Positions 21,060-31,046 of a stretch of 64,000 nt of DNA are shown here, piece after piece (position 1 is the stretch's first letter; each line of letters opens with the position of its first letter). The notes under the pieces are model-generated. The model saw nothing but the letters and a program-made list of their open reading frames with translations. It was not told the DNA's origin and did not search any database. This DNA comes from Megascapheus bottae. Its lineage: Eukaryota > Chordata > Mammalia > Rodentia > Geomyidae. The DNA is taken from NCBI GenBank assembly GCA_024803745.1, contig JANJXV010000267.1, forward strand, positions 559,001 to 623,000. The letters run 5' to 3'. Position numbers and translations under genes: made by a program.

Positions 21060-21553
21060 TTCTATGGGAATCAGGTTTGTGATGAACACAGAAGTATGCC
21101 TTCCAGGTCAAACACTTTCCACATTTGTAATATTCATAAGGTTTTTCTCTCCTATGTGCATTTTATACTTAGTCATGCGTTCATGATGGATTTTTCATAT
21201 TCTTATATTCATACGATTTTTATCCTGTGTCTGTGTGGTATCATGCAAACTCAACTATGAGTTCTTCAAAAAAATTTCCCTTTCATTTTATTCATAGGAT
21301 TCTATCCTGTGGGTGTTTAGTGATAAATCTTGACTTGTGCCTTCTGGGGAAAAGACTGAACATTTGCTACATTCATTAAGGGTTTTATCTTGTGTTGGTT
21401 CTGTGACACAAGCTGAGTTTTCTTCCACAGACTAAAAAGTCTTTCCTATTTATTACATTGCTAAGGCTTCTCATATGTGTGAACTCTCTTACGCTTCCTG
21501 AAGGGTGAATACTGCACGAAAGACTTTCAACTTTGGTTATATTCCTAAGGTTT
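21060..21553 (-). pseudogene. Decayed zinc-finger repeats (3' part of final exon)
   Basis: Finger-like spacing of about 84 bp persists (AAGGTTTTTCTCTCCTATGTG-type linker complements at 21130-21160, 21215-21230 and 21300-21310), but stops occur in every frame and Cys/His positions are lost. An overlapping frame at 21385-21834 is an off-frame reading of the same repeats, not a gene. Confidence 0.7.
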
Positions 21554-22450
21554 CTAATATGTGTGAATTCTGTTATGCCTCCTGTAATGTGACTTCCATC
21601 TGAAGGTCTTACCACATTTGATGCACTCGTATAGTTTCTCTCCTGTGTGTGTTCTCTGATGCAATCTGAGGGAAGACTTCCATTTGAAAGACATTCCACA
21701 TCGGTTACATTCATAAGGTTTTTCTCCTGTTTGAATTGTCTTATGCATGTTGAGGTTTGACTTCTGTGTGAAGGACTTTCCACATATGTTACACACATAA
21801 GGTGTTTCTCCTGAGTATATTCTCTGATGAACATGGAGTTTTACCTTCCATTTGAAAGACTTTCCGCATTCACTACATGCATTAGTTTTCTCTCCTGTGT
21901 GTGTTCTATTATGCCCATCAAGATATGACTTCCACTATAAGGTCTTTCCACATTTGTTGCACACATCAGGTTTCTCTCCTGTGTGTGTTCTTTGATGCAA
22001 TTTGAGGGAAGATTTCTGTCTGAAAGACTTTACACATTGGTTACATTCATAAGGTTTCAGTCCTGTGTGTATTCTCTGATGAACACGAAGTTTTCCCTTC
22101 CCTTGTAAAGACTTTCCACATTCATTACACTTATAAGATTTCTCTCCTGTGTGTGTTATTTGATGAACCCGAAGGTGTATCTTCTGGGTGAAAGACTTTT
22201 CACATTTGTTACATTCATAAGGTTTCTCTTCTGTGTGTCTTCTCTGGTGCAAAGTGAGGTATGATTTCAGTCTAAAAGTCTTCCCACATTTATCCCATTC
22301 ATAAGATTTCTCTTCTGTGTGAGATCTCTGATGTGTGCTGAGAGCTGAATTCTGGGCAGAAATTTTATTACGTTCCTCATATTCATAAGGTTTGTCTTCT
22401 CTTGGAGATCGAGGTTGGAGCGTCAGGTCTGACTTCTCAGAAATTAATTT
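21554..22450 (-). pseudogene. C2H2 zinc-finger array, about ten fingers, one in-frame stop
   Basis: One frame is open from 22450 to 21554 except for a TAG at 21935-21937. It encodes successive 28-residue fingers with [13 protein letters not shown] linkers. The first two are damaged: the most upstream has lost both Cys, and the next has Trp for the first Cys. Eight better-preserved fingers follow, for example those beginning YECNKCEKSF, YKCNECGKSL and [10 protein letters not shown]. The TAG falls inside the fourth of the better-preserved fingers, directly after CGKTL. The last two run to 21560 before a TAG. This frame differs from that of the KRAB exons, so the fingers would not be translated as part of the KRAB protein. 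Confidence 0.85.
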
Positions 22451-22617
22451 TCACACTTGATGTACGCATCACATATCTCAGGATACTTGCTCTGAGGTAT
22501 TGTAAGGCGTATTTCATTACTGAAAGATTTCTCACATTCACTACATGTATGAGGAGTCTCTCCTGTGTACATTTTCGGATGTGTAGTGATGGTCGGTGTT
22601 AAGTACAATATTTTTCA

Positions 22618-23030
22618 TCACACAGTACATTTAGCAGTTTTCCTCCCTCCCTGAAGAATTTCTTGGGCAGGGAGAACAGAATTATGATACTGCAGATCTT
22701 TTGGACTGTCACAATCATGAATAAAATGCTCTGAATAGCCGATGGATTTTTTAAGAACAGGAGACATACGAGATCTATATGCAGCATGCATCTCATCAGG
22801 CTTAGGAGACAGAAGCATGTTCTGACACTTAATGAACTCCTCAGTCCTCACCCCTAAGTTGTTACCGTTATTACTAATCAGCTCTGGATTATGTGTAGAG
22901 CTCAAATTTAAAGTTGTTGCAAATCTCACGTTTTCCTCCACTTCGATACTACTTGCAACTGCTACTACACAAAGACATTCATGTGGACTTTCCTGGCAGG
23001 TCTTGAACACATTTTCCATTAGCTGGACAT
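22618..23030 (-). CDS. Start of final exon: linker between KRAB and fingers (open, 136 codons)
   Basis: The acceptor TCATTTTAG precedes 23030, and the phase (needs one base from the previous exon) fits the KRAB-B exon exactly. The frame reads DVQLMENVFKTCQESPHE and continues open to a TGA at 22618-22620, immediately followed by a second TGA. This is the normally unstructured spacer between KRAB and fingers, with no motif of its own. Just past the stops the same frame still resembles a finger (linker TGETPHTCSECEKSF, 22540-22590) but lacks its histidines, then meets TAA. The spacer staying open over 400 bp while the fingers have decayed is notable, and could be chance or retained coding of a truncated protein. 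Confidence 0.6.
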
Positions 23031-23238
23031 CTAAAATGAGTCATAGAAAAAAAGACACAAACATACATGAGATACAAATATTTCTTACTGTAAAGGTAAT
23101 GACTTTACTTTCCCATCCTAAGTGATAGATATTTTAAAATATAAAAGTGGAAATTGATTTGTGAGAAATATATGCTTTTCTCCCTAACATATTAAGAAAA
23201 TGATATTTTACAATGACCAATAATGTTTTTCTGTGTTT

Positions 23239-23562
23239 TAGTTCTCTTTTTTTTGTATTTTTTTAATTGTAATTAGTAAAAGGGTTACATGATAATGGCC
23301 AGATAGAAGGTGCATTAATTCACATACATTGATACCCTTTCACATGTCTTTGTACCCGTATCCCTTCCCCCCCCCACCCCCCACCCGTCTTGATTTTCCC
23401 CCCTTCCCTATCAAATTTCAAATATCCAAATACAAATAAATTCAATAAATCAGATGACAAAGTGAGATACTATACCAATATGAGATAACCAAGGGACAGC
23501 AAAGGATTGCTCCAGTGGCGCAATCGGTTAGAGCGCGATACTTATATAATAGTTCTCTTTTT
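23239..23562 (-). mobile_element. L1 3'-end insertion with target-site duplication and a tRNA half at its 5' end
   Basis: The target duplication TAGTTCTCTTTTT occurs at 23239-23251 and again at 23550-23562. Between them lies, from left, a T-rich run (poly-A complement), the L1 3' UTR complement (AAAAGGGTTACATGATAATG, then a C-rich run near 23370) and, at the far 5' end of the insert, 38 bp matching half of a tRNA. The shared duplication indicates one insertion event into the intron between the KRAB-B and finger exons. Confidence 0.82.
23509..23546 (+). other. 5' half of a tRNA-Ile(UAU), retro-inserted
   Basis: GCTCCAGTGGCGCAATCGG and TTAGAGCGCGATACTTATA reproduce the acceptor strand, D-arm and anticodon-stem 5' side through anticodon TAT. 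By my recollection of mammalian tRNA-Ile(TAT) there are about two mismatches in 38. It ends right after the anticodon (position 37/38, also the intron position in this tRNA) and has no 3' half, so it is not a functional tRNA gene. It lies on the strand opposite to the L1 it is joined to. Confidence 0.75.
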
Positions 23563-23769
23563 ATATCACAGGAAATATTTATTGAAATTACCCATCTATG
23601 TATTGCTACAGTTTTAAGCTGAGTACTACCTATAATATACCTGCAGCTGTTTTTTTCAAATACTGCTTTGTTTATACATTGAGGTATAGCTGCCTTTCTT
23701 TTATTTTTGAGAAATAATCTAAATACTGTGCTGTTTTGCATCTTTTTAAAACTTTCTTTCTTTTCTTTT

Positions 23770-23923
23770 CTTTTTTTTGTAGTTCATAGGCCTCGGCCCT
23801 GTCCCTGAACACTTCAGCAGAAGACTATAACCCCTATCCTTGAGCTACAGCCCCACTTCCTCTTTTCAAGAGTTAACTACAGATAAGAGTCTCAGGCCCT
23901 GAGTAGCAGATAGGATTACCTTA
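23770..23923 (-). mobile_element. B1-like composite SINE, antisense, degraded
   Basis: AGTTCATAGGCCTCGGCCCT, CCTTGAGCTACAGCCCCACT, GTTAACTACAGATAAGAGTC and a shortened head near AGCAGATAGGATTACC. Confidence 0.65.
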
Positions 23924-24257
23924 CCCAGTTTCAATGCTGTTTGCTTATTAACCATTAAGTGAGGAACACGAATTTTTCTAGATTCAGCGGCCACAAGTTT
24001 GGTGTATATGACTGTTGGCTTTGATCCAAGCAAGAACGATTCTTGAGAGTAAGGACTTACACCTATATCCCTTCAGTTACAACTTCTCACTAAAGTCTCA
24101 ATTTAGGTATTTGTGGGAATTTTGAAATTTATTTCTTTCCATTTGAAGTCTTATAAAAATTCCTTTTCTAACACTCCTGTCCCTTAGAACCATGGAAGAC
24201 CAGAAAATCCCCAGCTCATTGTCTAGTTAATTTTCTTATGTTGATTGAAACTTTGTT

Positions 24258-24442
24258 GTTTTTTTTCCCTTCCATTCCTGGGTTTGAACTTAGGACCTAA
24301 CCACTGTCCTTGGGTTTTCTCAAGACTAGAACCCTACCAATGAAGTCATTACTTCTGGCTTTTTCTATGTATGTGGTAATAAGCAATCAAACCTGTGTCT
24401 TTGTGCATGCTAGGCAAGCACTCTACCACTAGGCTCAATTTC
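24258..24442 (-). mobile_element. ID-headed composite SINE, antisense
   Basis: TCCTGGGTTTGAACTTAGGA, TATGTATGTGGTAATAAGCA and GCATGCTAGGCAAGCACTCT. Confidence 0.82.
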
Positions 24443-24577
24443 TGGTGGAAAGGTCTGGTTCTGAATACCAGTCTCTTCCTACCAGCAAAAAGATATTATC
24501 CTTATCAGAGAATAATGCCCTGACTTATTCCTTGTTTACTCAATCATTTATAGTCTTAGTTTTAAAGAAATGAAATA

Positions 24578-24581
24578 TCAT

Positions 24582-24637
<56 letters not shown>

Positions 24638-24704
24638 TGTTTCTTTCCTTCCTACCCTCTTTCTACCCTCTTTCTTCTTTCTTCTTTCTTTTTCTTTCTT
24701 TCTT

Positions 24705-24758
<54 letters not shown>
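24578..24758. repeat. (TTTC)n microsatellite on a SINE tail
   Basis: Long TTTC runs with an interrupted middle (CCTTCCTACCCTC and CTCTCTCT). It abuts the tail side of the antisense SINE at 24763. The low-complexity Phe/Leu/Ser open frame across it is an artefact. Confidence 0.95.
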
Positions 24759-24760
<2 letters not shown>

Positions 24761-24762
24761 GT

Positions 24763-24990
24763 TTTGCAGTCATGGGACTTGAATTCTAGACCTGGCTGTT
24801 CTTCCTGAGCTCTTCAACTCAAGGCTACTGCCCTATGTCTTTAGACTCAACCCCACTTCCCATTTTCTATTGGTCCATTGGAGAGAAAAGTCTAAGGTGT
24901 TTTTGTGATAGGTCAGTCTTTGAACCTTGATCCTCAGATCTCAGCCTCCTAAGTAGCTAGGATTACAGGCATGAGCCACGGGCTCATGGC
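24763..24990 (-). mobile_element. B1-like composite SINE, antisense, complete
   Basis: CATGGGACTTGAATTCTAGA, TGAGCTCTTCAACTCAAGGC, ATCCTCAGATCTCAGCCTCC and AGTAGCTAGGATTACAGGCA through ATGAGCCACG. Confidence 0.85.
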
Positions 24991-25087
24991 TTTCTCATTT
25001 TATTTTGTTTCACAGTGATTTCTACAGAGAAATCTAACTTTAACTCTACTGCCACATAGAATTCATCATATCACCCTATGATTCTTG

Positions 25088-25240
25088 GTGCCGGGGGTTT
25101 GGGCTAGCATGCACAAAGACCTGGTTCAGTTCCTTGGTACTACATACAAAGAAAAAGCCAGAAGTGGTGCTATGACTCAAGAAGTAGAGAGCTAGCCTTG
25201 AGAAAACCCAAGGACCAAGCATAGGATTGGGACAATGAAA
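25088..25240 (+). mobile_element. ID-headed composite SINE, sense
   Basis: GGTTTGGGCTAGCATGCACA (shortened head), AGAAGTGGTGCTATGACTCA, then a diverged tail ending GGATTGGGACAATGA. Confidence 0.75.
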
Positions 25241-25384
25241 TGATTCTTGATTCATTCACAAAGAATTCCATAGGTTCCACACAGGATTTAGGGTAACTAA
25301 TAATATTATTGCTCAGTACATCACAACATGAACTAACCAATGGGGCTCAGGCTCCAACATCAATATGAAGATGAATTCACTCAC

Positions 25385-25474
25385 CTGTGATATTCTTGTC
25401 AGAGGAATTTCCTATCCAGAGTTCTGCACAGTGGTCTAGCTTGCCAATTAATACAGGTTTGGGAACACAGGGCC
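25385..25474 (-). CDS. KRAB-B (b-type) exon of the zinc-finger locus
   Basis: A 90-bp exon bounded by acceptor TTACAG (25475-25480) and donor GTGAGT. Joined in phase to the KRAB-A exon it reads GPCVPKPVLIGKLDHCAELW and then IGNSSDKNIT. The pattern of a Pro-Lys-Pro start, a central Leu and a late E-x-W is the usual KRAB B-box layout, in which GYxVxKPxxIxxLEQxxEPW is typical. The common E-Q is replaced by D-H here, and the P of EPW by L. The B box usually enhances repression by the A box. No stop or frameshift is present. Confidence 0.85.
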
Positions 25475-25607
25475 CTGTAAATTAGAAACAGTAGAGAATT
25501 ATTGCTTATGCTGTGTCATCATTTCTTTAAGTTCGCAGACATTCTACTCACAAGTTACCTATTAAATCTTTTTTCTCATTTCTCACTGGCTCCATGGTTG
25601 ACTTTTC

Positions 25608-25752
25608 CCCAGCTCTGGATTCATTTTGTATGGCATAAACTTAGCTGTCTTGCTCAAGGCTAGAAAAATACCAGTTTGAGTCCCAGCTCCACTTACATGC
25701 ATAGGTCTTCATGCATGCTAGGCAAGCACTCAACCACAAAGTCAAACTCTTG
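25608..25752 (-). mobile_element. ID-headed composite SINE, antisense, degraded
   Basis: TTGCTCAAGGCTAGAAAAAT, then TCTTCATGCATGCTAGGCAA and a CACTCAACCACAAAGTC head. Confidence 0.65.
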
Positions 25753-25767
25753 ACACTCCACTAACAT

Positions 25768-25900
25768 TTTTGAGGGGTTACTTGGAGTTACAGAGTTTCA
25801 TGGCAATTTTTATGCCATTGCTGGCTTCAAATTAGAATTCTTAGATTTCTTCCTCCTGAATATTTTAAGATTACAGGCATGAAACATTGCACCTAGTGCC
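25768..25900 (-). mobile_element. B1-like SINE head part, antisense
   Basis: GGTTACTTGGAGTTACAGAG, GCTGGCTTCAAATTAGAATT and TTTTAAGATTACAGGCATGA. The 3' module is missing. Confidence 0.6.
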
Positions 25901-26151
25901 AGGTTTCCATTATAAACTCACTGTTTAGTGATTTGTAGATCCTATTTCCAATAATGATATATATTCTATTCTGGATGGTTTATCCACTTACAATTACTGT
26001 GTAAGTTTGGAATGTCGTCTCCATTAGAGGAAACATAATTTAGAACTGTTGTCAAAGTATCCTGAAGGTATCCTGAAGAATGAGTACAAAATTACCTTAG
26101 GTTTTCTTTAGAAAGTAATGATACTTCTCAGGGCCTGGAATCTTTCATTTA

Positions 26152-26391
<240 letters not shown>

Positions 26392-26492
26392 TTAGCACTG
26401 AGTTATAAACACACCATGTCTGGAATTTTATTCTTTTTTTGTTGGAATTGTATTCCTTTACTTAAATGTTTAGACTTACATGAAATATTGAC

Positions 26493-26730
26493 CTGAAAAG
26501 CTTAGGGATGGTGCCTAGGCCCAGAGTTCAAGTCCCAAGACCCACAAAAAAATAAAAAGGCAAGCCAGGTGTTGGTGGCTCACGCCTGTCATCCTAGCTA
26601 CTCAGGAGACTGAGATCTGAGGACCATGGTTCAAAGCCAGCCTAGCACAAAATTCCATGAGACTCCTTTCCAATTACCCACCATAAAATGTTCAATGGCT
26701 TGTGGCATATCGTGGTAGAGCAATTGTGGT
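26493..26730 (+). mobile_element. SINE tail plus B1-like SINE head, sense
   Basis: 26493-26558 is a 3' module tail (AGGCCCAGAGTTCAAGTCCC plus A run). From 26562 a fresh 7SL-like head follows (GTGTTGGTGGCTCACGCCTG, GCTACTCAGGAGACTGAGAT), with a diverged 3' module to about 26730. Confidence 0.8.
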
Positions 26731-26934
26731 ATCGACAAAAATAAGTCGGGGGAGTAGATTTAGGTTATAAATGGAATTATTCCATTGAAAAGGAACTACA
26801 TTATATGATGACATATGCTGGTACTGTGAGAATATTGCAAAATCTTAGGGTATCAATTAATAATACTGTGAAGTACACCCAGAATGTTAATGTTCTATGT
26901 CTGGCATAATAATCACTTGGGGAAGAAACTTTTT

Positions 26935-27182
26935 TTTCTTTTTTTTGGCTGGGTGATTTGTAAGGCTTGAACTCTGGGCCTGGGCACTGTCCTGAGCTCT
27001 TCAACTCAAGGCTATCACCCTACCTATGAAGCCACAGTGCCATTTCCCATATTCTAGTGGTTAACTGTAGATGAGAGTCTCATAGACTTTCTAATGCCCA
27101 GGCTGGCTTTGAACCAAATCTTTAGATATCAGCCTGATATCTGAGTAGCTAGGATTACAGGTAGAAGTCACTGCACCTGGCA
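26935..27182 (-). mobile_element. B1-like composite SINE, antisense, complete
   Basis: AAGGCTTGAACTCTGGGCCT, GAAGCCACAGTGCCATTTCC, GGTTAACTGTAGATGAGAGT and CTGAGTAGCTAGGATTACAG through CACTGCACCTGGC. Confidence 0.88.
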
Positions 27183-27575
27183 AGAAATTTATTTCTTGCT
27201 GTTGTATACTACAAATTTACTGTATGTTTTACTTTTTCAAAAAGTCTGAGGATGACCTTTGTTCTGTATATAATGAGAAGAGGGGTAGGGAGCTGTGAGC
27301 AGAAGAACTGAGGGGCAATACTCAGGGTAGGACAATAGCCTTAAACTAAAGAGCTCACTGCCCAAGGTCCAAGCCCCATGACTTTCTCCACTACCCCACA
27401 AAAAAAGGGAAAAAAATTGGAGATTGGAGAGGATTTTCTAAAAAGAATATATAGAAATAGTAGTTCAAAATGTAGAAAGAAGTTCAATATTAACAGTCAT
27501 GAGAAAAATTAAAATTACAATGAAATCATTACTTTAAATATGTTAATATAAATATAATTTTAAACAAAAAGATCC

Positions 27576-27612
27576 ACATACACACACACAAACACACACA
27601 CATACACACATA
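27576..27612. repeat. (CA)n-rich microsatellite
   Basis: ACACACACACAAACACACAC with AT interruptions. Confidence 0.85.
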
Positions 27613-27619
27613 CAAAAAA

Positions 27620-28140
27620 ACAACTTTCAAAGTCTAACTATTACTGGGAAGGTAGTGAGAAGAAGTAGAACTTTGGAATAGTTCTGCAAGGAATATAAAA
27701 CAATCAAAAATTGCGTGGAGAGTGCTAAAAAAGTACTAAATATAGAATTACATAGAAATATGGTCCAACACTTCTATTTCTAGATTTGTACCTAACGGAA
27801 GAGAAAGCAGAGACTAGGACAAATATGTGGAGAATCCATTCACAACTATTAATACTAATCAAAAGGTAGAAATATGCAAAACAATGCATTGAAAAGGAAG
27901 AACATTTTACTATATTTTACAGATGAATCTTGATTACAGTAAACTAAAAATACAGCAGTCATAAAGGAAGAGCTAGGGTATGTTTTTCCTTCCAGAGCTT
28001 CCAAGGATCAACAAACCCTTAGAGCCAAAAAGCAGGATGGTTCCAGAGAATGGAGTAGAGAGGAACAGGAGCTGAATGTTTAATGATTATACATGGAAGA
28101 TGAAAATTGCTCTAGATGGGTAGAATGAAGAGAGAACTGT
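27620..28140 (+). mobile_element. Ancient L1 ORF2/3' remnant, sense
   Basis: Diverged sense L1 landmarks appear in order: GAATAGTTCTGCAAGGAATA, then TACTAAATATAGAATTACAT and CTATTTCTAGATTTGTACC. Further on is an ACAGATGAATCTTGATTACA segment that matches the end of ORF2/3' UTR of old mammalian L1. No frame survives. Confidence 0.45.
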
Positions 28141-28157
28141 ACCCTAAACAATGGTTA

Positions 28158-28262
28158 TGTAGCCACACAGGATGGGACACACCTATACTCCCTGATCTTG
28201 GGAAACTCAAGAAGGATTTCTAGCCAACCTGGATGCATGGAAAGATCTATCATAAAAACTAA
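28158..28262 (+). mobile_element. 7SL-like SINE head, sense, degraded
   Basis: GATGGGACACACCTATACTC, GGAAACTCAAGAAGGATTTC and TAGCCAACCTGGATG, placed directly before an ID SINE. Confidence 0.45.
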
Positions 28263-28267
28263 TGTGG

Positions 28268-28440
28268 AGGGGCTGGGAGTTTGGCATAGTTGTAGAGTGC
28301 TTGTATGAAGACGAAGTTTCAATTCCGCAGTACCACATACACAGAAAAATCCATAAGTAGTGCTGTGGCTCAAGTAGAAGATCACTAGGCTTGAGGAAAG
28401 CTGAAGGACAGTGCTCAGACCGAGTTCCATCCAAAGGGCT
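28268..28440 (+). mobile_element. ID-headed composite SINE, sense
   Basis: GGCTGGGAGTTTGGCATAGT, CAATTCCGCAGTACCACATA, AGTAGTGCTGTGGCTCAAGT and CAGTGCTCAGACCGAGTTCC. Confidence 0.85.
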
Positions 28441-28457
28441 TGTTTAAAAAAACCCAG

Positions 28458-28712
28458 AAAGCTGAGCATGATGGGGTGGTGGTTCACTTCTATAATCCTA
28501 GCTACTCAGGAGGCTGAGATCTGAGGATCAAGGTTTAAAGCCATCCTGGCACAAAAAGACCTGAGACTCCTATCTCCAATTTACTTTTAGAAAATGGGAA
28601 GTGGGGCTTGGCTCCAGGGTAAGGTGGTAGCCTGGAGCTGAAGAGCTCAGGGATAGTGCCCAGGCTGAGTTCAAGATCTATGACCCACCAAAAAAAACAA
28701 AAAACAAAAAAT
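28458..28712 (+). mobile_element. B1-like composite SINE, sense, complete
   Basis: GAGCATGATGGGGTGGTGGT, CTAGCTACTCAGGAGGCTGA, TGGAGCTGAAGAGCTCAGGG and GGCTGAGTTCAAGATCTATG, then an A-rich tail. Confidence 0.88.
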
Positions 28713-28714
28713 AA

Positions 28715-29147
28715 TATGGAAAAATTTGGATTCTGTGAATTTTATCAGGCATATAAATGGTTTTTTTGCTGTTGAAATAAATTGTTTGGAAATATTTTAA
28801 AAGTTTTTACCTAGAAATGTACACTACAAATGGAATTAATAACAAACACAAAATATGAAAAAGATACAAATTATCACAATATGGGTATCCTGCTTCTGTA
28901 TCTTTCACTGACTCCTGTTCAAATGAGTCACATATTCTGAATCATTTCTCCCAGTCAATATATGCCACACATGTTAGCTTGTACTGAACTTCTTGGAAAA
29001 TCAAAATCAATTACTAATCAAATGTGTGTTAGCTTTTGTCAACAGTGATATTTCAAATATAAATCCCTACTCATTGCATTATTTAATATCAATGCCGGAA
29101 TCTAACTTACACTGGCAGAATCTTCAATCTTTTGAGAATCTTCAAAA
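28715..29147. other. AT-rich unassigned sequence
   Basis: No gene or repeat recognised. It forms the unique left flank of the tandem L1 pair and may be upstream intron or 5' flank of the KRAB locus. Confidence 0.55.
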
Positions 29148-31046
29148 GGGTGTGTAAATATTTAGGATCGTTATGTCTTCCTGGAGGAAAGATCCCGTTA
29201 GTGGTATATAGTAACCTTCTTTGTCTTTTCTTACTAATTTTAGTTTGAAGTCTATTTTATCTGATATGAGGATGGCAACTCAAGCCTGTTTATGGGGGCA
29301 GTTAGCTTGATAGAGTTTATTCCAACCTCTCACTTTCAAAAGATGATTGTTTTTGGGTAAGATGTGTCTCTTGAAGACAGCAGAACGATGGCTCTTGCTT
29401 TTTGATCCAACTAGACAGCCTATGCCGTTTAATTGGAGAGTTAAGTCCATTGATATTGAGAGTTAGGATTGAGAGATATTTATTAGTTCCTACCATTTTT
29501 AAAAGCTTTTAGTAATGCCTGTGTCTTGACAGTTCTTGTGGTCCTTAGATGGTATGCTGTTTAGGTGCCATTTCTTTCCCTATATTGCATTTATTTTGGT
29601 TTTCTATGTATAGAGCATCTTTGAGAATTCTCTGTAGTGTTGGTTTTGTTTCGACATATTGTTGCAGCTTTTCCCTGGAATGGAATGTTTTATTGTTCCC
29701 TCAGTTATGAATGAGAGCTTAGCTGGCTACAGTATTCTTGGTTGGTAGTTATTTGATTTAAGGGCATGACATATATGCTTCCAGTCACTTCGTGCTTGCA
29801 TGGTCTCTGTTGAGAAATCTGGGGTCATTCTGATTGGTTTGCCTTTATAGGTTACTGATCCCTTTTCCCTGGCTGCTTTTAGGATCTTTCCTTTCGTTTC
29901 TATTGATCCAGTACGGATCACAATGTGGCGGTGGCATGTTCTTTTCTGGTCAGGTCTGTATGGGGATCTAAAAGCTTCTCGTGTCTGGATGGGCCTGCCC
30001 TTCTGGATATTTGGGAAATTCTCTGAGATGATTCCCTGAAGTATATTTCCAATACCATTGACCTCTTTCTCCACGCCCTCCTCAAGACCAACTAGCCTTA
30101 AATTAGGCTTCCTAATGGCATCTTGGACCTCCTTAAGCGCTCTCTCATATTTCCTAGATTTGGATTGACTCATTTTCTGTTCTTTCTCTATAATAACTAA
30201 ATTATCTTCAGCCCCGGAAATTCTCTCCTCTGCAATGTCTAACCTGCTATCAAAGCTATCTACTTTATTTTTCATCTCCCTTGCTTCTAATTGTTCATTT
30301 TTGATGCCTTGCATCTCCTGATTTTGATCATGTATGGATTTCTTTATCTCCTTGATTTCCTTTTGAGTGGTTAGCTCAGTAGCTTTATTTTCTTTGGACA
30401 TTTGCTGGAGTTTGGTCCAGTTTTTATTTGTGGATTCTATGAATTCATCCATCTTTCTTTGAAAAACCTTTATTATGGCCTCCTTTATGGCTTCTTCTTT
30501 TTCACTTATCACCTTGTTTTTGCTTTCCTCTTGTTCAGCTATGGCTTCCTCCATTATCTCTTTCTTTATATTTTCAAGTTTTCCCTTAATGATGTTTATC
30601 AATTGCATTTGTGTAGCACTTGGAGGACTCTGGTCTAGGTTTGCCAGTGACTGTTCCATTGTCTGTTTGCATTGGGTGGGTGATGTTGATTCTTGATTTG
30701 ACATTTTTCTTGAGTTTCTTGTTCTGCCCATTTGAAAATGGGAGCAAGATTACTACTAAATACGATTATAGTTTTTCAGATATAACCAACCTAGACCTCT
30801 GTAGCTGGCAGACACTAGATGTTCACAAGTTTTGATTGGTATTATCACTCTTTCTTTTTGTGCACTTACAGACCAGCCTAATACAACCACTGATAAGCGA
30901 TTTATACCCCAAACAATAAGCCTCTCAATCCAATCTCTATTGTCTTTAAGTCCCTCTGAGCCTAGAGAATAATTAACCACCTACATATACAATATTGCTC
31001 AACAGCCATCAAGTGTAGATCCGTGCAGTATAAGGGTTGAAAGATG
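29148..31046 (-). mobile_element. L1 copy B: 5' UTR, ORF1 and start of ORF2; 3' portion missing
   Basis: It aligns end to end with 33960-35865 of copy A. From right to left on the minus strand are about 315 bp of 5' UTR (30732-31046), ORF1 (30731-29727), and the N-terminal endonuclease part of ORF2. It stops inside the endonuclease at 29148, where TGTGTAAATATTTAGGATCG meets unrelated DNA. Losing the 3' end rather than the 5' end is unusual for L1 and points to deletion or recombination after insertion. Confidence 0.88.
29727..30731 (-). CDS. L1 ORF1p, 334 codons, open
   Basis: This is the RNA-binding ORF1 protein of L1, which trimerises through a coiled coil and coats L1 RNA in the cytoplasmic ribonucleoprotein. 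The frame starts MGRTRNSRKMSNQES. Residues about 50-190 are a Lys/Glu-rich coiled coil. The RRM part follows with NLRLVGLEEGVEKEVNG and ENFPNIQKGRPIQ. The C-terminal domain contains HRHIVIRTGS, ILKAAREKGSVTYKGKPIR and ARSDWKHI. The frame ends at NNYQPRIL with TAG, whereas the general L1 family continues with about 20 more residues, and translation after the TAG still reads PAKLSF. Copy A has the identical stop. Apart from this it is intact, a sign of a young element. Confidence 0.9.
   Translation of the reverse strand: MGRTRNSRKMSNQESTSPTQCKQTMEQSLANLDQSPPSATQMQLINIIKGKLENIKKEIMEEAIAEQEESKNKVISEKEEAIKEAIIKVFQRKMDEFIESTNKNWTKLQQMSKENKATELTTQKEIKEIKKSIHDQNQEMQGIKNEQLEAREMKNKVDSFDSRLDIAEERISGAEDNLVIIEKEQKMSQSKSRKYERALKEVQDAIRKPNLRLVGLEEGVEKEVNGIGNILQGIISENFPNIQKGRPIQTREAFRSPYRPDQKRTCHRHIVIRTGSIETKGKILKAAREKGSVTYKGKPIRMTPDFSTETMQARSDWKHICHALKSNNYQPRIL

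Noticed and set aside
21385..21834. 149-codon minus-strand frame as a separate gene
   Set aside because: It overlaps the zinc-finger repeats in another frame and shows the same 28-residue periodicity without Cys/His. It is an off-frame shadow of the decayed fingers.
23509..23546. Functional tRNA-Ile gene
   Set aside because: Only the 5' half is present: no variable loop, T-arm, acceptor 3' strand or terminator, and it is part of a retro-insertion.
24570..24782. Phe/Leu/Ser repeat protein
   Set aside because: Translation of a (TTTC)n microsatellite.
30402..30835. Hydrophobic plus-strand open frames over L1 ORF1 (also 35209-35726 and 33077-33352)
   Set aside because: They are the complement of the Lys/Glu-rich coiled coil of ORF1p or the ORF2 linker, which reads as Phe/Leu/Ser-rich peptides in antisense. 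Not membrane proteins.
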